In this document: positions 61,908 through 64,000 of the stretch, piece by piece
Layout: each line of letters opens with the position of its first letter
How positions within the stretch are numbered: position 1 is the stretch's first letter
The notes under the pieces: generated by a model
The model's database searches: none
What the model was told of the DNA's origin: nothing
What the model saw: only the letters and a program-made list of their open reading frames with translations
Position numbers and translations under genes: made by a program
Assembly: GCF_004028235.1 (NCBI RefSeq)
Contig: NZ_CP035037.1
Coordinates: forward strand, 2,108,001 to 2,172,000
DNA from: Leucobacter muris
GTDB lineage: Bacteria > Actinomycetota > Actinomycetes > Actinomycetales > Microbacteriaceae
DNA: 64,000 bases
Direction of reading: 5' to 3'

Positions 61908-64000
61908 TCAGTCCGCGACCCGGGCGACGGCCTCGCCGATGCGGCGCAGCACCGTGGGGTCGTGACGGGAGCGCGCGCCGGGCACGTAGCGCAGCCGCTC
62001 GATGGTCCCGCCCGAGAAGCGGAATGTGCGATGCCGCTCGTGCAGCTCCCAGTCGACCGGGCCGCCGTAGTCGTAGCCGACGCTGATGCCGGTGAAGGGC
62101 GCCATGCCGAGCAGCATCGGCACGGCGGCGATCTCGGCGGAGAGCTCGCCGTCGACCTCGAGCCGCAGCCGCCAGCGCAGCCCCTCCAACTCGTCGACGT
62201 GGAGCAGGAGCTCGTGGGGCCCCGCCCCCAGGGCGGCCCCGCGCGAGCGGTGCATGTCGCCGTACGCGTTGTAGGAGATGAGCGGAGCGCCGCCCTCGAC
62301 CGCGAGCAGGTAGCCCCCGCCCTGATCGCCGTGGGCCACGATCACCCCGGCGGCGCCATCGTCGAGCACGAGCGACGCCTCGACCGAGAACGACTTCAGC
62401 ACCGTCAGCTGGGCCGCGCGGAACCGCTCGAGCGGGGGGCGGAACGGCACGAGCACCACCGGCGCGGCGAGCTCGGCCTCGCTCTCCGGCCGGTTCGCGT
62501 GGAGCGTGCCGTCGTCGTCGAGCGGGAACACGGTGTTGCGCCACGCCTCGTCGCGCCAGCGCTCGGCGAGCTCGGCCACGCGCGTCGGGTCTGCGGCGGC
62601 GAGGTCGAGGGTCTCGGTGGGATCATCGGCGAGATGGTACAGCTCCCACGTTCCACCGGCGGCGCCCTCCTCGCGGCGGGGCGGCACGGGCGACACCGCC
62701 TTCCACTCGCCGTCGACCATGGCACGCCGCCCCACGCACTCGAAGTACTGCGCCGCGCGCCCCTCCGCCGTCGGGTCGGCGAGCACGGCCGCAACGCTGC
62801 GCCCGTCGGGCTGCTGCGCGGGCCTGCCGCGCAGTTCGGCGAGCGGCGGCACCCCGGTCAGCTCGAGGATCGTCGGGGCCAGATCCGACACGAACACGAA
62901 CTGATCCCGCAGCCCTCGCAGCCCTCGCAGCCCCGCAGCCCCGGCTTCGACCGGATCGGAGCCGCCCTCTGCCCGCGCGGCCGCCGGCCACGACACGATG
63001 AGGGGTGCATGCACCCCGCCCTCGTAGGTCGACGACTTGAACGACCGGAACGGGGTGTTCGAGACGCGGGCCCAACCGGTCGGGTACTGGCTGAAGAGTC
63101 TCGGCCCGCCGATGTCGGCGGGATCGCGCGGCACGTCGCGCACCCAGTTCTCGGGCAGCGGCGCCGAGTGGCCGAACTGGGCGAAGTAGCTGCGCGTGCC
63201 GCTCGGCCCGCCCTCCGCCGTGCCGCCGTTGTCACTCGCGAGCACGATGATCGTGCGTTCGAGCTCGCCGAGCTGCTCGAGGCGGTCCAGGAGCCGGCCG
63301 ACGCTCTGGTCGACCTCGTCGACCGCCGCCGCATACACCTCCATGTGCCGGGCGAAGAGCGCCCGCTCCTCGTCGCTCAACGAGTCCCAGCTCGGGATCC
63401 GAGCGTCGTCGGCGAGGGCGCCCTCGGGCAGCTCGGCGTGGGTCGGCACGATCCCGAGCTCCCGCTGCCGCGCGAACCGCGCCTCGCGAAGCGCGTTCCA
63501 CCCAGCCTCGTAGCGACCGCGGTGGCGCTCGATGTCGGCGCGCTTCGCCTGGATCGGTCCGTGGACCGAGGTGTGGGCGTAGTAGAGGAAGAACGGCTTC
63601 GACGCGTCGTTGACCCGCAGCTCGTCGATCATCGCGAGCGCCTCGCCGGTGAGCTCGTCGGTGAGGAAGTAGCCGTCGGGGAACTCGGGCACGTCGACGA
63701 CCGAGTTGTCGCGCACGAGCCGGTGCGGGTGATGCAGCGACGTGAAGCCGTCCATGCTGCCGAAGTATCGGTCGAAGCCCCGCTGCAGGGGCCACGACGA
63801 CTTGTCGGCGGCGTCGTGCAGGCGCGACTCGAGCGTCAGATGCCACTTGCCGACCGCGAACGTCGCGTACCCGCCGGCTCGCAGCGACTCCGCGAGCGTG
63901 GGCGCGTCCTGCGGCAGTTCGCAGGTGAAGCCCGGGTAGCCCGGGTCGGTGTGCGCGACGAAACCGAATCCCGCCCGGTGCGGGTTGAGGCCGGTGAGCA
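61908..64000 (-). CDS. Sulfatase (arylsulfatase family), 5' end cut by window
   Basis: Hydrolyses a sulfate ester. The visible 696 residues start LTGLNPHRAGFGF and include AVGKWHL, GFDRYFGSMDGF, FFLYYAHTSVHGPIQ, VVLASDNGGTAEGG (metal-binding DN) and the C-terminal YHLADDPTET region, all typical of type I sulfatases. The formylglycine motif (C/S-X-P-X-R) should lie just beyond the window edge and cannot be checked. A C-terminal extension of about 170 residues looks like a beta-sandwich. A short Gly-Leu-Arg repeat (LRGLRGLRD) occurs mid-protein. Confidence 0.88.
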   Translation of the reverse strand, partial: LTGLNPHRAGFGFVAHTDPGYPGFTCELPQDAPTLAESLRAGGYATFAVGKWHLTLESRLHDAADKSSWPLQRGFDRYFGSMDGFTSLHHPHRLVRDNSVVDVPEFPDGYFLTDELTGEALAMIDELRVNDASKPFFLYYAHTSVHGPIQAKRADIERHRGRYEAGWNALREARFARQRELGIVPTHAELPEGALADDARIPSWDSLSDEERALFARHMEVYAAAVDEVDQSVGRLLDRLEQLGELERTIIVLASDNGGTAEGGPSGTRSYFAQFGHSAPLPENWVRDVPRDPADIGGPRLFSQYPTGWARVSNTPFRSFKSSTYEGGVHAPLIVSWPAAARAEGGSDPVEAGAAGLRGLRGLRDQFVFVSDLAPTILELTGVPPLAELRGRPAQQPDGRSVAAVLADPTAEGRAAQYFECVGRRAMVDGEWKAVSPVPPRREEGAAGGTWELYHLADDPTETLDLAAADPTRVAELAERWRDEAWRNTVFPLDDDGTLHANRPESEAELAAPVVLVPFRPPLERFRAAQLTVLKSFSVEASLVLDDGAAGVIVAHGDQGGGYLLAVEGGAPLISYNAYGDMHRSRGAALGAGPHELLLHVDELEGLRWRLRLEVDGELSAEIAAVPMLLGMAPFTGISVGYDYGGPVDWELHERHRTFRFSGGTIERLRYVPGARSRHDPTVLRRIGEAVARVAD

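Noticed and set aside
1..64000. tRNA, rRNA, prophage or integrated-element boundaries
   Set aside because: No rRNA-like stretch, tRNA cloverleaf, integrase or attachment-site duplication was noticed; the only mobile DNA identified is the IS3-family element.

Overview
The window is very GC-rich, densely coded DNA from an actinobacterium. Three observations support this: a mycothiol-type formaldehyde dehydrogenase gene (mycothiol is the actinobacterial thiol), frequent GTG starts, and TAGGCT/TAGGGT-type -10 boxes placed so close to the ATG that several transcripts must be leaderless. A Microbacteriaceae member (for example Leucobacter-like) is my best guess, by inference only. No rRNA, tRNA, phage or CRISPR was seen. 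The content is mostly uptake and catabolism of amines and aromatic compounds.

Layout. 0-5 kb (-): polyamine-type ABC transporter (potB-C-D-A) followed by a nitrilase-family amidase cut by the window edge. 5-13 kb: a GNAT-AAA+ fusion, a DEAD-box RNA helicase with a long leader, an MFS exporter, a DUF4349 lipoprotein, a flavin amine oxidase and an ABM-domain membrane protein. 13-16.4 kb: a divergent amino-acid permease/aldehyde dehydrogenase pair. 16.7-19.6 kb (-): mycothiol-dependent formaldehyde dehydrogenase, an MBL hydrolase and a sarcosine-oxidase-like protein, a self-consistent N-demethylation and formaldehyde-removal operon. 19.7-28 kb: aromatic hydroxylase, IclR regulator, ThDP enzyme and TRAP transporter. 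28.1-37.6 kb (-): one long operon (type-5 SBP, two permeases, fused double ATPase, DUF3237, YtcJ-type amidohydrolase, FAD monooxygenase, DUF3237), divergent from a leaderless tetR. 38.3-41.5 kb: DUF3237 plus CocE/NonD hydrolase, divergent from a second tetR. 41.7-45.8 kb: a third tetR divergent from an APH-fold kinase and a class III aminotransferase of the phospho-lyase type, then an AraC regulator. 46-52.9 kb: MoaF-like protein and a branched-chain-type ABC operon whose livM-livG fusion gene is split by an IS3-family element. 53-54.5 kb (-): a SpaA-like surface pilin with an atypical sorting signal. 54.8-64 kb: YtcJ amidohydrolase and SDR, copper amine oxidase with a ten-cysteine tail, a third YtcJ amidohydrolase, an EthD protein, and a partial sulfatase.

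The genes form transporter-plus-enzyme-plus-regulator modules. Amines would be oxidised by the flavin or copper amine oxidase, aldehydes by the aldehyde dehydrogenase, and formaldehyde by the mycothiol route. Seven genes carry a single frame break, six of them in G/C homopolymers of 4-8 bases. The protein on both sides of each break is conserved, which points to sequencing error more than to decay, although two G8 tracts could be truly unstable. The clearest real disruption is the IS insertion in livMG, with intact ends and a 3-bp target duplication.
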